Shown: positions 1 through 11,586, numbered from the stretch's first letter. The stretch: DNA of 64,000 nucleotides from Tetrapyrgos nigripes (GCA_013368315.1 JAACJM010000040.1:124001-188000), one strand, 5' to 3'. Numbers and translations are program-made. The notes: generated by a model not told the origin, from the sequence alone.

Positions 1-1262
1 TCAGTCAAATTTTGCAAGAGCGCCCAAGCCGGATGACTGACATTGATATGGACATCCTTGAGGACGTCAAACCTAGAAATTTACAGAGTGAGTACTAGTC
101 CACCGCTTCGATCAAACTTCAAATCAATCTGATAGTGACATATGCATACGAACAGTTCTCCCGTTGCGCAAGCTGGAATCAAACCGAGACGAACTCGATA
201 ACCTGGAAGTCAAAGCTGAGCCCGAGGCTGGGCCTACGCGTATCAAGAAGCGGAGAAGAAGTAAGGATGAGAGTGTTAGCAAGAGACGGGCGAAAATAGA
301 TGGCCGCATTGGCGAGATTTCGGGCATCGCTGTCGGCGATCACTTTCTCAGCAGGTACGTATATATGAAGTTGGTGCCCTCTCAAAATAATGCTAACGGG
401 AGACTGTTCAGAAAAGCTATGAGCCAGAGGGGACTGCACAATAAACTTGTCGCTGGTATTGCCGGGAACAAGGAGCATGGAGCCCTCTCCATTGTCGTTT
501 CGGGGAAGTATGAGGATGACGTTGATCAAGGGAATGTAATGTGCGTCTTTACATCTCTTCATGAGGCAGGTTTAACTAAAATGCAGTCCATCAGATATTA
601 CACTGGGGCCGGTATGTCAATCCTTCTTGACGAAGTCTTGGAGATTGATTCTACTACTCGACGTTTGTAGGAGGTCAGAAAAACGCATACCGTGTGCGTA
701 TCTTATCGTCGTCACATTTTACACACTTACCTGACCATATGTGTTCAGCAAGCGGGCCCTCAGACTGTAGACCAGACATTTGATAACCATTCAAATGCAT
801 GCTTGCAAGTAATTGTCCTTGTTACTCACATTCTAAACTCTCCGTTGAAAATGTTGTCAGGTGTCTCAAGTCAACAGAACCGCTGTGCGCGTAATTCGCG
901 GACACGACAGCAACTCGAAGTATGCTCCTGGAGACAAGGGGTAGGTCACTCGAATGAGAACTTTTGTGTGACAGCTTTTACTCATTTGCACCCTCATTGA
1001 AGGTTTCGATATGATGGACTCTACTGGGTCGACGATGTGAGTACTGTTCTCCTACTTGCGAGTTGCTCACCCATCTTATGATTTCAATGACCAACCAGTC
1101 TTGGCTCGAAGACGGCAAACATGGTTTCAAAGTCTGTAAATTTAAACTGAAAGTACGTTTGGCTGTTCCTTGTTTCCTGGTTCTATACTTAGATGAACAA
1201 TTGTCTAGCGTTTTCCAGGTCAACCGCCTCTAAAGGTCAGGGAATACGCAACACCATCATGA
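1..1262 (+). CDS. SRA/YDG-domain protein, 5' end outside window
   Basis: Spliced reading recovers the SAD/SRA (YDG) fold: G-R-I-G-E-I-S-G-I-x-V-G, then VAGIAGNKEHGALSIVVSGK, YEDDVDQG, YTGAGGQKN, a V-R-V-I-R-G-H-D block with K-Y-A-P, and a C-terminal F-K-L-K-R-F-P-G-Q-P-P-L. The order and motifs match SRA domains of UHRF1-type and fungal proteins, which bind (hemi)methylated DNA by base flipping. Exon 1 ends at 87 and exon 2 starts at 155. The basic run KKRRRSK at about 248-268 could be a nuclear signal. The stop is at 1260-1262. No RING, SET or PHD domain follows, so it is probably a stand-alone SRA protein, common in basidiomycetes. The reading frame is open to base 1, so the true start may lie upstream; a candidate ATG is at 34. 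The family call is firm; the biological role is inferred. Confidence 0.85.
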
Positions 1263-3045
1263 ATCCCTTCTGCCTATTCAATTCACCGCTAGAAACTGCA
1301 ATTTGTTGACCTGATGCCATTTTTCCCCCTTGGGTTCTGCTTTTCCTGGGGATAGACACTCTCGGATGTATCTATATCTTTTTAGTTGTATCAGTGCATA
1401 TATCATCTATCATCATCTTGTACATAAATACCCATATGCTCATTGCTGGTGGCAGTCCAGTAACGCGCCTTTGACAGCTTATTTCTCCGCCAGGTCATTG
1501 GCAGTACTTGGACAAATGGCAGAAGTGACGTCACACAAGACGCTTTCCGCCGTACATCTTCATTGACTCTGAGGAAGCAGAGAAGACAAGTCGTTCTCTA
1601 TACGCCGTACTCGAATTTGCCTCGAACACCTCATGACATACCTCATCCAAAGTTCTACTTTCTCTTCCTTTCTCTAGCGACATCCATCATTTTCATCTTC
1701 CACCAATCACTTGTCACGGTATGATTTGTGCCCACTTGATAGGCAATTGCGCGGTTCTTCATCTTTTGCATAACTTGACAGTACTCGATACCTCTATCGG
1801 ACAACCTGCTTAAGGGATCAGTATCCAGTTGCAACAGTTTGAGCCTGCTGTAATGTCAATGCTTTTACGCCTGTCGCGAAAGGGTGCGTGTTCGTGTATG
1901 GTCTCTGGCAGCTTCTGTTCTCATGCACTTGGTGTTTTTCCTTTCTATCCAATTTGAATCTCCTCTAGGGTAACGAATTCATATGGTCGGTGCCCAGTAC
2001 TTTTCGCCCCTGCCGACCTAGGAAAGGAGGTCCCAAAGTTACAAAACGGGCTGTTCGTCTCTCAAGTCAAGGGATACTTTTCTAGAACCGATCGCTGGTG
2101 TTTCCATCCATGGATTGAGGTCTGTGCTTTTAGTTATAATGGCTATCTGAACTGGACATGGACTCACTCGACTATTTTAAGATTATTTTCGAAGTAACAC
2201 ATCCTGAAGAACCCTACCATATACCTCTTTCAGTCCTTATTCTTTCATAACTTCTTTCATAAAATGCCAAGGAAGCTGATGGTTGTGGCGACCTACTCAT
2301 TCATGTACGTATACTCCAGTGAGCCTAATGAAACACAATTTTCTAAAATAATACTGCCCTCTATGTAGTACTTTACGTTGGTCTAAGAGACGGATGAGTG
2401 TACCGTGTCGGGTTGGTGTCGGGGCTGTTACGCGATGATTCTCACAACAAATTTTTCGTTTATTGTCGTCCTCTGGCACCATCCAATCATCATACTGCGC
2501 AGATCCGGGCGTGCTGGGCGCTATACTACGGAGCGTTGCGGAGTGACGTACGCAGTTAAGTCGGTCTCTAAAGCTGTACCCACGTCCAATTTAGATCTCT
2601 ACCACCCAATCCAACTCCTCCGTATCTGCACTGCCCACAGTCACATATAGCTTTCATGTATGTCACAAGTCTCTCATCCACTTTGTTCTGATGATGAAAC
2701 GTCGTTAGGCTAGCGACTGGCAATCCTAAAGGCAGTTATGCCTCTCTGACTGACAGGGGCTGTATATAAAGCTGTCTGCACAGAGTGTAAGGAGCCCAAG
2801 TTCGCTACCTTTCTGCGCCCGCAGTAGCAGCCTTTTCCCCTACAGACTTTGACTGTCTGCCGTCCGGCTCGGCTAAATTCCTATCCATATTTAAAGGGAT
2901 ACATAGACAGGACCGTTTCAACTTCTCAGTCTCTTCGTTCGACGGGGCTTGGGCTTTTGCTCTTCCCTTCCTATTTATGTTATTACCCTTATTCCTTCCT
3001 TTGCAGTCCACCCTTCCCCATATTTCGAAAACCTAACGGCTCGAG
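1263..3045. other. Intergenic, no supported gene
   Basis: Only short, compositionally poor open frames occur here on either strand and none continues through plausible splice sites. A TATATAAA at 2763-2770 lies about 280 bp upstream of the next start codon, followed by a pyrimidine-rich leader, and may belong to the membrane-protein gene that follows. Confidence 0.5.
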
Positions 3046-3744
3046 ATGTCTACATCTAGCAGTCGCACATCATCCAAGAATTCCTCACCTCAGGACTCTC
3101 CATCTCGCAAAGAGGTCTACATCAGGCCTGTACCAATATCCCAACGCACCACGACCTCGGAACAAATCACGCATCGCTACGAGTTTGACCAACCCACCTT
3201 CATACTCGCAACAATATCCACTCTCCTCTCCCTCGTATACCTCGTCCTGTCAATGCTCGATCTCGGGCGTTTGACTTACTACCTCGGACCCCCGATTGCT
3301 TTCCTGACGGTTGTATACTACACCTCCCTATACATCCTCTTTCGAGTTCACCGAGCCCGGCGTAGACGGAACCTTGGAAGCCCCAAGAGTTGTCCGCCTT
3401 CGTTTACCCTCACCAGCATCTTGATCGCATTAACACTATTCATATGCTGGTCCGAGCCTTTACTAGTAACGATCTGGTCTGGGATAAACCGAGGGGAATT
3501 TCTACCGGGAATGGGAAAGCTGTTCATTCACGGGAACCTCGGGATATTGGTTGTGGAGGTTATAATCATCGGAGTGAACTTGTTTTTCATTGGGATGGTG
3601 ACGTTCTTTTGCGTGATGGGAAGGAGGCAGTTTTTGCGGCAGTCGCAGAGTTCGGCGAGCCAGTTGCTTCGGGAAAAATCTCAACGCGGGCGCAAGCATG
3701 AAAAGGGAGCTTCGGAGGCTACTGTTGTTGTTACAGAGGTTTGA
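3046..3744 (+). CDS. Four-helix integral membrane protein, unknown function
   Basis: Single-exon gene of 232 residues. A Ser-rich cytoplasmic-type N-terminus (about residues 1-50) is followed by four hydrophobic segments: about 53-71 (ILATISTLLSLVYLVLSML), 80-99, 119-136 and 165-191. After helix 2 comes a basic loop (R-A-R-R-R-R), and after helix 4 a basic, Ser-rich tail. The topology resembles the small tetra-span proteins frequent in Agaricomycetes, but I see no diagnostic motif (no MARVEL or tetraspanin CCG signature). The start is the first ATG after a pyrimidine-rich leader. Coding is supported by the length of the frame and consistent hydrophobic periodicity. Function unknown. Confidence 0.75.
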   Translation: MSTSSSRTSSKNSSPQDSPSRKEVYIRPVPISQRTTTSEQITHRYEFDQPTFILATISTLLSLVYLVLSMLDLGRLTYYLGPPIAFLTVVYYTSLYILFRVHRARRRRNLGSPKSCPPSFTLTSILIALTLFICWSEPLLVTIWSGINRGEFLPGMGKLFIHGNLGILVVEVIIIGVNLFFIGMVTFFCVMGRRQFLRQSQSSASQLLREKSQRGRKHEKGASEATVVVTEV

Positions 3745-4381
3745 GGGATAATCGATAACCGGTGAGTCGGCTGCTAGTGCTTTGGATGAACGACGTTTTG
3801 CTCATAGGTCTGTGGTAGACTTGAACGACTCGCTCTCTGTAACACTTTGATGACAATCGATCAAAAGTGCTAGCCTAGTAGCCAAGGCTTCGCCATAGCG
3901 GTTTGATCGACTTCATCAAACCTTTGGTGACTGGCTCACCGCAACCTCGCGCATCACTGAAACAGATAACGTTGATGGCCGTTATGCTATAGTCTGTTTC
4001 ACATGCAGTCTGTTCCCGTTCGTTTGGTGCCACTTGATACTTGCGCTCCTCAGCGCTCAGCGCTCAGCAGTGCTCTATGGGTCTATATACATTAATCTAT
4101 GTATTCCTTCCATGCTTAGATCTTCAGGCTTGGGCTGTTGTTATTATTATTATCGTTATCTAACTGCACACTCAGATGGGGTCGTGTCGATTGTCGCGTT
4201 CAACTTTTCATGTTTGTACTTTTAGACTCAGGGTTCCATCTCGCAGCCAAGTATATTTGTATGTATTTTAGGGAGACCTTGCTCCTTTTGTGTGTAATAC
4301 AATTGTTGGAATATTTTTACGTTTGCGGTTCGAGCGATAGACTCGTGGGACTCGCACCTCTCTTCTCATATTCCCATTTCT
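3745..4381. other. Intergenic, with a short hairpin repeat
   Basis: Spacer between the membrane-protein gene and MSS1. It holds a hairpin-forming stretch at 3900-3922 (GGTTTGAT, 7-nt loop, ATCAAACC) followed by TGACTGGCTC, similar to sequence at 9469-9512. A short TTA microsatellite lies near 4138-4152. No gene seen. Confidence 0.5.
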
Positions 4382-6368
4382 ATGTGGTATTGCGTTTCCA
4401 GACATGCCAACGCCTTCGTAAAATCATCTATTCGATCCAAAATCCCGAATGATTTCTCTGGAATCTACATCCTACCTCGACGGTCCAGCAAATTACTCGA
4501 TGTAAAATGGTCCAGCACCCTGAGGCAACCTCAGCCTATCACTCTCTCAGCTGCTCAAAAAAAGACTATCTACGCGCTTTCGACCCCCCCAGGTAAAGCT
4601 GGAGTTGGTGTCATACGCATTTCAGGTCCAGACGCGTTAAAAGTCTGGAGAGCAACCGTCCGACCGTCAAAAAGTCGTGCAAACCCAATTCCTGAACCAT
4701 GGAAGCTGCATCGATGTCGAATATGCCACCCGGAGAAAGAAGAAACTTTGGATGATGGGCTTGCTGTATTCTTCAAATGTGAGTTCCAGGTTATAGTCTG
4801 TCTTTCGTTAGGGTGCTCATGTACAGGTACCAGCCCCAAACTCTTTCACAACTGAAGACGTTTTAGAACTCCACATCCACTCTGGTCGTGCTGTCGTTTC
4901 CTCTATCCTCTCAGCTCTGTCGTGTCTACCATATTGCAGGGCAGCAGAACCAGGAGAGTTCACGCGACGTGCTTTCCAGGGAGGTAGACTCGACCTTACG
5001 CAAGTAGAAGGCCTCAAAGACTTGATAGAAGCAGAAACGGATAGTCAGCGTCGTATAGCTCTCAGTGCTGCTAGGGTAGGTGAGTCGGCCGGTTCCTCTT
5101 GGATAGAGTAAAATATAACACTGGAATTAGGGAACGACACGAAGTCACTTCGAGCACTTGCGTTCTGAAATCATACACTGTCTTGCAATGGTGGAAGCTT
5201 TGATTGATTTTGGGGAGGGAGAAGATATTGAGGAGGGTGTTTTTGAGCAAGGTGGGTCGCTGAACCTTTACTCTTGTATGTATCGTTTACGAATTTTTTC
5301 TAGCCCGGTCAAAAGCACTAAAGCTCAATGAAACCATCAAAGGACATCTCAATGACCGCCGTAGGGGAGAAATTATTCGTTCTGGAATACGACTTGCAAT
5401 TTTTGGTCCTCCGAATGCAGGCAAAAGTAGCCTGCTGAATTTTTTAGGTCCTTATCTTCTTTTATAATGACGCACTAAGCAAAACTCAACTACTCCACAG
5501 CCCAACGAGAAGCTGCAATCGTCACAGCTGTTCCTGGTACAACGCGTGATATCTTGGAGCTTTCACTTGACATTGGAGGATTGCCTGTTATCGTGGCAGA
5601 CACTGCTGGTGTTAGGACGACAGATGATTTGGTGGAGAATATTGGAATAGAAAGGGCTAAGAATATGTGAGTTATTTTACTCATGCGAGTGATTTGACTA
5701 ACCTTTGTGATCACGATAGTGTTGAAGGCTCTGACATTTCATTATGTGTATTATCCTTGCCAGATGTGTACGAAAAGACTTCAGAGGGACCCGTCATGCA
5801 TATACCTCCGACATTGAAGCCTCTCCTCAAACCTGACACATGTTTCCTGTTGAACAAATCCGATCTCTCTTCAGAATGGACAGTGCTGGAAGAAGAGGTA
5901 CGACGGGATCTGGGTGGTGCTGGTGCTGTTTGGACTACCAGTCTAAGTACTGGAGCAGGGACCTCCGAGTTTTTGGATGGATTTTCGAGGGTTCTCAAGG
6001 ATAGGTATGTCCTACGCAAGTATAAGCTATGGCGATGAACCGACGCGCTGATTGATATTCTCTACAGATACGAATTGTACGACGATATCTCTTCTGAAAC
6101 TGCTCTTATCACCCATGCACGACACCGTGCGCATCTTGAGTCGGCTTCGCGTTTCCTCGAAGCATTCCTTGGTCATCGTGAGCTGCTTTATCTGCTTTTC
6201 ATTTTTATTGTAACCGAATCTCTAACATCATTTGCAGCCGCAGAAGACGTTGTCCTCGGAGCTGAAGAGTTGCGATATGCTGCTCAAGCTGTTGGGAAGA
6301 TATCTGGCTTGATCGATACAGAGGATGTGTTAGACGCTCTTTTTAGAGATTTTTGTATAGGCAAGTGA
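4382..6368 (+). CDS. MSS1: Mitochondrial tRNA-modification GTPase MSS1 (MnmE/GTPBP3)
   Basis: MnmE-family GTPase. With the Mto1/MnmG partner it makes the 5-carboxymethylaminomethyl-type modification at wobble uridine 34 of mitochondrial tRNAs. The N-terminal TrmE domain is clear: [20 protein letters not shown], then [11 protein letters not shown] and [10 protein letters not shown]. The G domain has the P-loop [14 protein letters not shown], a TTRD switch, DTAG and NKSD. The C-terminus ends F-C-I-G-K, the family-defining Cys motif. The first ~60 residues are Arg/Lys/Ser-rich without acidic clusters, as expected of a mitochondrial presequence, which supports the ATG at 4382. Exon 1 ends at 4778 and exon 2 starts at 4834; at least six further short introns split the gene. 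All catalytic motifs are present, so it should be functional. Confidence 0.93.
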
Positions 6369-6743
6369 TAATGAACACATTTTGATAATGGACATGGTTT
6401 CTTCCTAGACTCAACACACGACATTGATGCTCTATGGACATTGACTTGGAAAACTAATCTACGATTTGTGTAACAAGGGTATGCCCAGGAGACTTCTGTC
6501 TAGGGATCTTTTAATATTGGGCCTTACGGAGTATGGTTTGCAAGTCTTGAGGCAAAGGTCAAGGTCAACCGGAAAACGAGTTGGGGTTTTGGCCCCATCT
6601 GCGGTCTGCTGGTTAGAATATACGGAACGCATCCACTGCCGTTCTGAGCTGCGACTAGGACGTCTTGCAAAATGAATGATACTTTAAGAAGGTAATACTA
6701 CATCATCATAAGATATGATAAATACTAATTAAACGTGCTGGAT
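6369..6743. other. Convergent intergenic spacer
   Basis: 3' regions of MSS1 and of the secreted-protein gene A1. Small frames here have no support. Confidence 0.5.
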
Positions 6744-7419
6744 TTAAAGGTTGTTGGGATCGAAAGTCTCGTCGCAGTTGATGACTTTCTGGTCGTACTC
6801 GACGTCGGTGGTTGGCTGAGATGAGACCATATCATTCGCATACCATATATAGTGGTAGTCGTTTGCGCCTGGGTCACCAGATGGATCGCCGTAGTTGATC
6901 CTAATCCTTCCCTGACTCTCCTTGTGGTTGACTCCCGCGACAACAGCAGCTTGTTTACCAGCTGGGATGTTGATGGTGATGAGCTGACGCTCTGTCGTCG
7001 AAGTTGCCTCGCTCCAGCCTCCCTCGCCTCCGATCTTGATACCAAAGAGGTCGATCGACGCACTATCGGTGTGTTCCCAGGTCTCAGTGGTAGTGTGCTC
7101 ACCGCCGACCTGAGTACTGAGTGTAGGTGCGTTGGGATCTTCACAGTTGGCAACTGGGTCACCGACGATGAACCATTTACGACTGTCTGGGAGATCAGAC
7201 TGGGTGGTTTGTGTAAGTAACATATACGGTCATGTTTGCAAGCTGTAAACTTACTTGTTTCTCGAAGGTGCATGCATCGGCATCACCGGTTGGACGACCT
7301 GGGCAATGATCCAAGTTGGCGGGATCTGGACGGTCAACGTTTTTGCGCGCCGAGAAGCGAGAAGCTGCAGAAGCAGCAGTGATGGCGGCGGCAAGGGTGA
7401 TATAAGATGTGCAACGCAT
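6744..7419 (-). CDS. Secreted four-cysteine protein, type A, copy 1 (A1)
   Basis: Two exons: 7419-7255 and 7199-6744, with a 55-nt intron (GTAAG...CCCAG). A signal peptide (MRCTSYITLAAAITAASAAS) is followed by RKNVDRPDPANLDHCPG, the hallmark of this local family. The mature part has four cysteines (DHC, ACTF, ANC, INC), a Thr/Ser-rich beta-like core (TETWEHTDSASIDLFGIKIG), an I-P-A-G-K block and the shared GRIRINYGDPSGDPG / DYHYIWY segment. The start was chosen because the signal peptide begins there; an in-frame ATG further upstream at 7536 lies beyond the TATA box (7506-7513, reverse strand). It is divergently paired with type B at 8199. I do not recognise the family by name. The alternating polar/hydrophobic core with an IPxGK turn loosely recalls aerolysin-type beta-rich proteins, but this is only a guess. 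Confidence 0.82.
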
Positions 7420-8198
7420 CGTGAAACGATAAATACTCGAATAAGGAGAGTTAATGAGAAGGCGGCGAAGATCTGGGTGATGACAACAACCCAGCGATGG
7501 TTCAGCTTTTATATGTATCTCTGACGCGATGCTCATGATTCTTCAGATTGTGCCCAGCTAGGCCCCAGCTTGTACTTACATCAGTGACCTCAGCAACAGC
7601 AAGCTTTCCATTGACAAAGATCTTTTACCACTCCACTGAACGTCGTCCAGGAGCGCTCGTGACTCCAAATAACGAGCTGCATTTTCCTATTTCAAACGAC
7701 GTGGTTTAGTTCATTACCATGAGGTCCGCTCCAAAAGCATTATGAACTCGATAGCTGCATTGAGTACTCAGTACAGTCTTACAGATGTTCGTTTCTCCGT
7801 TTCCCCGTTTCTGGGGGACCCGACGCGCGCAACGACTCGGCAATCAACTGAGTGGCGCTAAGTCTTGACTCTCCTTCACTGCCTACTCTTTAATTCCTTT
7901 CAATTTTGTGCCACTCTTGCGTGGCTTACTCCACTATTTTTCCGGCTCGTAGCAAATTTGCACCACTCAATTTTAGTGGAGGACACAAAGCGAGCCCGAT
8001 GGGTGTCACTCTTGCAAAGTCTCGTAGCGTCAGAGCTTTGTAAGTAGTAAATTACATCTAGTCCCCAGCCAAAGCTTGCTCAACTGACATATAAAAAGTA
8101 GCCTCTGTTTTCATGTTTCTCTCATCAAAGTCACTTGTTCCCGTTGTCAGCCTATTTATCTACCTTCCTCCCCTCTTCTCTTAATCTCGCTCGAAACA
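7420..8198. promoter_or_regulatory. Bidirectional promoter region, A1/B1 pair
   Basis: 779 bp between two divergent start codons. There is a TATA box for each gene: TATAAAAG on the reverse strand at 7506-7513, and TATAAAAA at 8090-8097. Blocks such as CACCACTCAATT (near 7960) and TAGCGTCAGAGCTTTGTAA (ending near 8043) recur in the promoters of the other two A/B pairs, so the region was duplicated together with the genes and is likely the shared control region. Confidence 0.65.
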
Positions 8199-8886
8199 AT
8201 GCGCTGCACATCTTTCTTCGCTCTCGTCGCTCTTGCCGCCGCTACCTCAGCAGCCACGATCTCAACTGTCGACAAACGCAAAAACGTCGACCGTCCCGAC
8301 CCCGCCAACCTCGATCACTGTCCAGGCCACGCCACTGGCGATGCAGACACATGCACTTTCGAGTCGGAGTCCCAGGGTGCCGACGCTGTCCTTGAACACA
8401 TCGTCGGTTCTCCCGTAGACAACTGCAAAGGAGGCACAGATGACATTAAAACGACTATCGGAGGAGATACTTCCGTTGCTCAGACATGGAAGTACGGTAT
8501 CAGCGCGGGATTCAGTGCAGATGGTGGAGAGGAACTGCCTATTGGCGTTTCTTTCGAGAGCTCGGATACGTGGAGTAACACCGACGCGAAGACTTTTAGG
8601 CAGAACATTGATGTTACTATTCAGCCTGGAAAGAAGGTAAGCTTTGATGCTCTCGTTGGTGTTGCAATCGTTTGCTTATTCTCCTCTCATGTAGGCTGCT
8701 CTTATTGCAAAAGTCACCCACAAGACCTTCTTCGGTCGCGTCCGTCTCAACTACGGTGACCCATCCGGTGAACCAGGAGCAAACGACTACCACTACGTGT
8801 GGTACAACAATGGCGTTGGCAGTGTTCAACCTACCGACCAAGTGACTTATGACCAGAGGATCGTGAACTGCGACCAGGATATCTAA
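8199..8886 (+). CDS. Secreted four-cysteine protein, type B, copy 1 (B1)
   Basis: Two exons: 8199-8636 and 8695-8886, with a 58-nt intron (GTAAGCTT...ATGTAG). A signal peptide (MRCTSFFALVALAAATSAA) is followed by a short propeptide ending in Lys-Arg (TVDKR), a likely Kex2 site, then KNVDRPDPANLDHCPG. Four mature cysteines match type A in position (DHC, DTC, DNC, VNC). The core has T-W-K-Y-G-I-S and a D-T-W-S-N-T-D repeat-like pattern, then I-Q-P-G-K-K and GRVRLNYGDPSGEPG / DYHYVWY. Types A and B are clear paralogues, but the intron lies at a different place in each. Type B lacks the DPNNL tail of type A. Function unknown. Confidence 0.85.
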
Positions 8887-9978
8887 ATGCTTTTTTTGGC
8901 CGCATCACTCTAACCTCTGAAGAAGAGCACTCCTATCACCTTCCTTCACTCACGCCTATTATTTAGCATATATTATCTGCACCTAGTATGTATCGTCTTG
9001 AAGAAAGAATGTAATGAATTTTTCAGCTTATTTGCCGTGTTGTCGATCAGAATAAGAATTCTCTACGGTCTGTCGTCAGTTCCATCCGGAGATGCCGGCT
9101 ACAACCTCATCGCCAACGTACATCGTGTAGCATTTTAGATTACTTTGTTGATTCAAGGGAAAGTCTGCGTATTCCCGAGCTTACCATAGAAGAAGGAGAA
9201 GATCTGAATTGTGTTGCTTTGGACCTTGGGTGACCGTGATGGGTACGCTCCTTTCTCTCTTCCTCGTTGTCTTGACTCGTACGTTTATATCCAGGAATCA
9301 AGGTACTATTGCTCAAACTGTACACGGATTCCGCCAGCTCCTGGCTCCTTGACTTGTAACGCGTAACGAAAATGATAGGGTCCCGATCAGTCATTGGTCG
9401 TGCAGTATGCATGATGGACGGAACGATAACAAAACGTCATGTACTTGACTCGAACCACTCTTTTGCAAGGTTTGATCGACCTTTCGTCAAACTTTGCAGA
9501 AGTGACTGGCTCGAGTCTAGTCTAAAGTGTGACGCGTCTTCAAAGTGATTTTTCCGAGGAGGACAATACGTGAGAGCATGAGAGGCTAGAGCTTGAGGTT
9601 GACTTCAAGCTTCAGGCCTCAGGTCTCTTAGACTTGGGCCCTTGTGCTAACCTAGGGTCATTGGGACATTTACCACCGTCACGGTGGCTATCGTATTCGT
9701 TGTTGTTAGTGCGGGGGGCAGCGCCTCCTTTCACCCCTCCCCCACCTACTCCTCCCAAACTCTCGACTCTCGCTCCCCTTCATAGCTCCACTGGTTTCCC
9801 TTCATAGCGCGATTATGATCAAATACAAACCACGTCAAGCACGGTCTACTGGCTGGCCAACATTCCCTACAAATCGACATCCTCTCATACATTTCTGGCG
9901 ACGCTTTGTCACCGTCTCTGTTCTACACATCCCCTCTGCATCTTTTTCAACTCTTCAACATTCGCATATACTGTTTAT
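8887..9978. other. Intergenic, no supported gene
   Basis: The first ~160 bp resemble the 3' flank of the other type B genes (AATGTAATGA...TTTTTCAG, near 9009-9032). A hairpin-like repeat related to 3900-3940 is at 9469-9512. The rest contains no credible coding frame. Confidence 0.45.
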
Positions 9979-10820
9979 TCATGTCACCCTCTGTATCCTC
10001 AACCGACCCTATGTCTCCCCAAAAGTCTTCCCACCAACCTTCCACATCGCGTCAAAAGAACTCGGGGCACCGGTTAAGCCGACTTTAGCTGGCAGGATCT
10101 ACGTTTGAGAAGGGTTTATAGCAGGTCATTCTCGGGTATGGGTGGCCTGGGGATGTTGCAGTGTCTCGTTGTAATGCTGGTATCAGGTGGAAAAGTTTCA
10201 TTATAGGTGACATAGGTGGACGGCTAACGAAGGATAGGGCGTTGACCAGTGTGGTTGAGAATTGAATATCTTGGTGAGGGAAGACGGACTCTCGCGTCTT
10301 GGGTGCTATGGGAGATAGAGGTATGGGTCGGAGGATCGGGTGTCGCGGACGACGCATGCTGAGGGGCATCTGATGGACCGCAAAAGACTTTGAGATAGCA
10401 AACACACCGGGTAGTCGCCGTCATCCTAGCAAGTATTGTTTAAACAATCTATCTTCTCATCATCCACATGTCGCATCAAGTCTCATGGGCTTTGACCGTG
10501 CTCTTCTGGATTTGGAATACTTCCCGTTGCCTGAGGATCAAGCGACAGGGTTCTTCTCGGATCTATTACTAGTATTAGCATCGAAGGCGTTGGGATGTAA
10601 GGTTCAAGACGTATGATAAACCCTGCCTTATTCATCCCAACCCGATAGCATCGCAAGGAAGTTAAGAACACAACTGCACAGATTGAAGTGAGCATTTCCA
10701 GTGACTTATCCTGGATCCTCGCACTTTGCGACTAAAATATCCTCCTCGCCGTCCTTCTGTCAACATCTGCCTACCATAATTACCTCTGCTGGGTGAACAG
10801 CTCCACTCTCAGTCTGGCAG
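9979..10820 (+). CDS. Unresolved multi-exon gene candidate
   Basis: Several protein-like frames occur in a row but I cannot join them with confidence. An ATG at 9979 starts a Ser/Pro-rich peptide. A possible intron 10070-10118 (GTTAAG...TTATAG) follows. Another ATG at 10489 opens GFDRALLDLEYFPLPEDQA, ending at a phase-0 donor GTATGA near 10610. A 47-nt intron, a small exon (EVKNTTAQIE) and a donor GTGAGC follow. The second block is the better supported one. No family recognised. Opposite-strand frames over the same bases are also open, so strand is not certain. Transcript evidence would decide. Confidence 0.28.
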
Positions 10821-11053
10821 ATCCGAACCCTGTAAGTAATTTGTCGGAATCATTACACAGTTCACTTAGCTACGCAACTGTGATGCTCGGTTCTAGGAGA
10901 ACCAGTTTTCAAAAAGGAAACCCGAAGTCAGTATGCGAGACTCAATGCGTAAATTGGGGTCAAGCAAGATGGTATAAAAGCTACAAGCAATTGGTAGGAT
11001 CAGCCAGCCAGCCAGCTGCTACTACTCGCTACTACACCTACTATCATTTCATC

Positions 11054-11586
11054 ATGCAATTTGTCGCTTCTATCCTTTTGGGCATGACCCTCTTCTCCGG
11101 AGCTGCATTGGGTTCAATCATCGACATGGAATGTCTCCCTTCGCAGGCAGGTACGTCCTGGATGAGTACTCTCATCGACCTCATCCCTTGCATCCTGATT
11201 ACTGATTTCTCATCTTGTTACAGGTAGCTTTGGATGTGGCTTCAGTGACCCCGACATCAACAACGGCAATGCGTTCATATTCCAATGCAACGGTTTCAAT
11301 TTTGTTCTCTTCGCGGCTGCGCGGATTGCTGCCAAGTCGACAGCAGAACAGATATTGCGGTATGCACGTCGGGCTGAAGGTAAGATGTTCTTTTTTTCGA
11401 GTATCATTATCTGACCCACCCCATGCCTTGTTCCTAGGCCTCCAGGCCAAACGGGTATACTATTTGCATAGTAAATTAACACTGGCAGTACTGGAGCCTG
11501 TAACCCGTACACTCACAAATACACCTTCTATCAAGCTATATCTCCAGAACGCATTTGATTTCGCCCAAAGTATCTTTGAGGGATGA
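11054..11586 (+). CDS. Candidate small secreted protein
   Basis: TATAAAA near 10975 lies about 80 bp before an ATG that opens a good signal peptide (MQFVASILLGMTLFSGAALG). Exon 1 is 11054-11150; the intron has GTACGT...TTACAG; exon 2 starts at 11224 and encodes SFGCGFSDPDINNGNAFIFQ followed by C-N-G-F-N-F-V-L-F. The 3' structure is ambiguous. One splice choice (donor at 11380) gives an end at 11586. Another (donor GTATGC at 11360 with an acceptor near 11490) gives a frame with CNPYTHKYTFYQAISPERI ending at 11549. The mature part would be about 80-130 residues with three or four cysteines. No family recognised. Confidence 0.5.

Noticed and set aside
4321..4345. GGTTCGAG as a possible tRNA B box
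   Set aside because: No matching acceptor, D or anticodon arms can be folded around it; the same applies to GGTTCGAGG near 25552.
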